Shown in pieces: positions 6,111 through 6,441 of a stretch of 6,441 nt of DNA. Made by a program: the position numbers and the translations under genes. Every line of letters starts with the position of its first letter. Position 1 is the first letter of the stretch. The notes below the pieces were generated by a model that had not been told where the DNA came from, did not search any database, and saw only the letters and a list, made by a program, of their open reading frames with translations. Source of the stretch: JAYEJW01 sp034716535 (GTDB lineage Bacteria; Pseudomonadota; Gammaproteobacteria; Chromatiales; Chromatiaceae); contig JAYEJW010000565.1 in assembly GCA_034716535.1 (NCBI GenBank), positions 1-6,441 of the forward strand, written 5' to 3'.

Positions 6111-6441
<331 letters not shown>

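Overview
The window is GC-rich, densely packed bacterial DNA. It uses GTG starts and stop/start overlaps freely. Gene content (a TRAP transporter with a TatT subunit, a short SafE-type membrane protein, a Fis-type regulator and a compact exbB-exbD-tonB cluster) points to a Gram-negative proteobacterium, most likely a gammaproteobacterium. That placement is inferred from protein style only; no rRNA or other phylogenetic marker is present.

Positions 1-3608 (+ strand) hold a four-gene TRAP transporter locus: the 3' part of tatT (periplasmic TPR-like subunit), a 137-bp gap, then dctP (periplasmic solute-binding protein), dctQ (small membrane subunit) and dctM (large membrane subunit). Together they form a TPAT, a TPR-protein-associated TRAP transporter, a secondary uptake system normally driven by an ion gradient. 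The DctP carries Trp at the place where classical carboxylate-binding DctP/SiaP proteins carry their key Arg. The ligand is therefore probably not a C4-dicarboxylate or sialic acid.

Positions 3653-5273 (- strand, convergent with dctM) hold two overlapping genes: a SafE/DsbD-like six-helix membrane protein (GMCGG and PCG motifs) and, downstream of it, a Fis-type AAA+ regulator. The regulator looks like a sigma-54 activator, but the GAFTGA loop and the second surface loop (pre-sensor I) are both missing, while the ATPase and DNA-binding parts are intact. This is the most unusual feature of the window.

Positions 5314-6441 (+ strand, divergent from the SafE gene across 40 bp) hold exbB, exbD and the 5' part of tonB, joined by ATGA and GTGA overlaps. 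They encode a short type-2 ExbB/ExbD proton motor and a TonB with the SxxxH transmembrane motif. The TonB periplasmic spacer is a pure Glu-Pro repeat that runs off the end of the window. No TonB-dependent receptor is visible, so the cargo of the Ton system is unknown.

No tRNA, rRNA, CRISPR, insertion sequence or convincing rho-independent terminator was seen. No gene-free stretch exceeds 300 bases.
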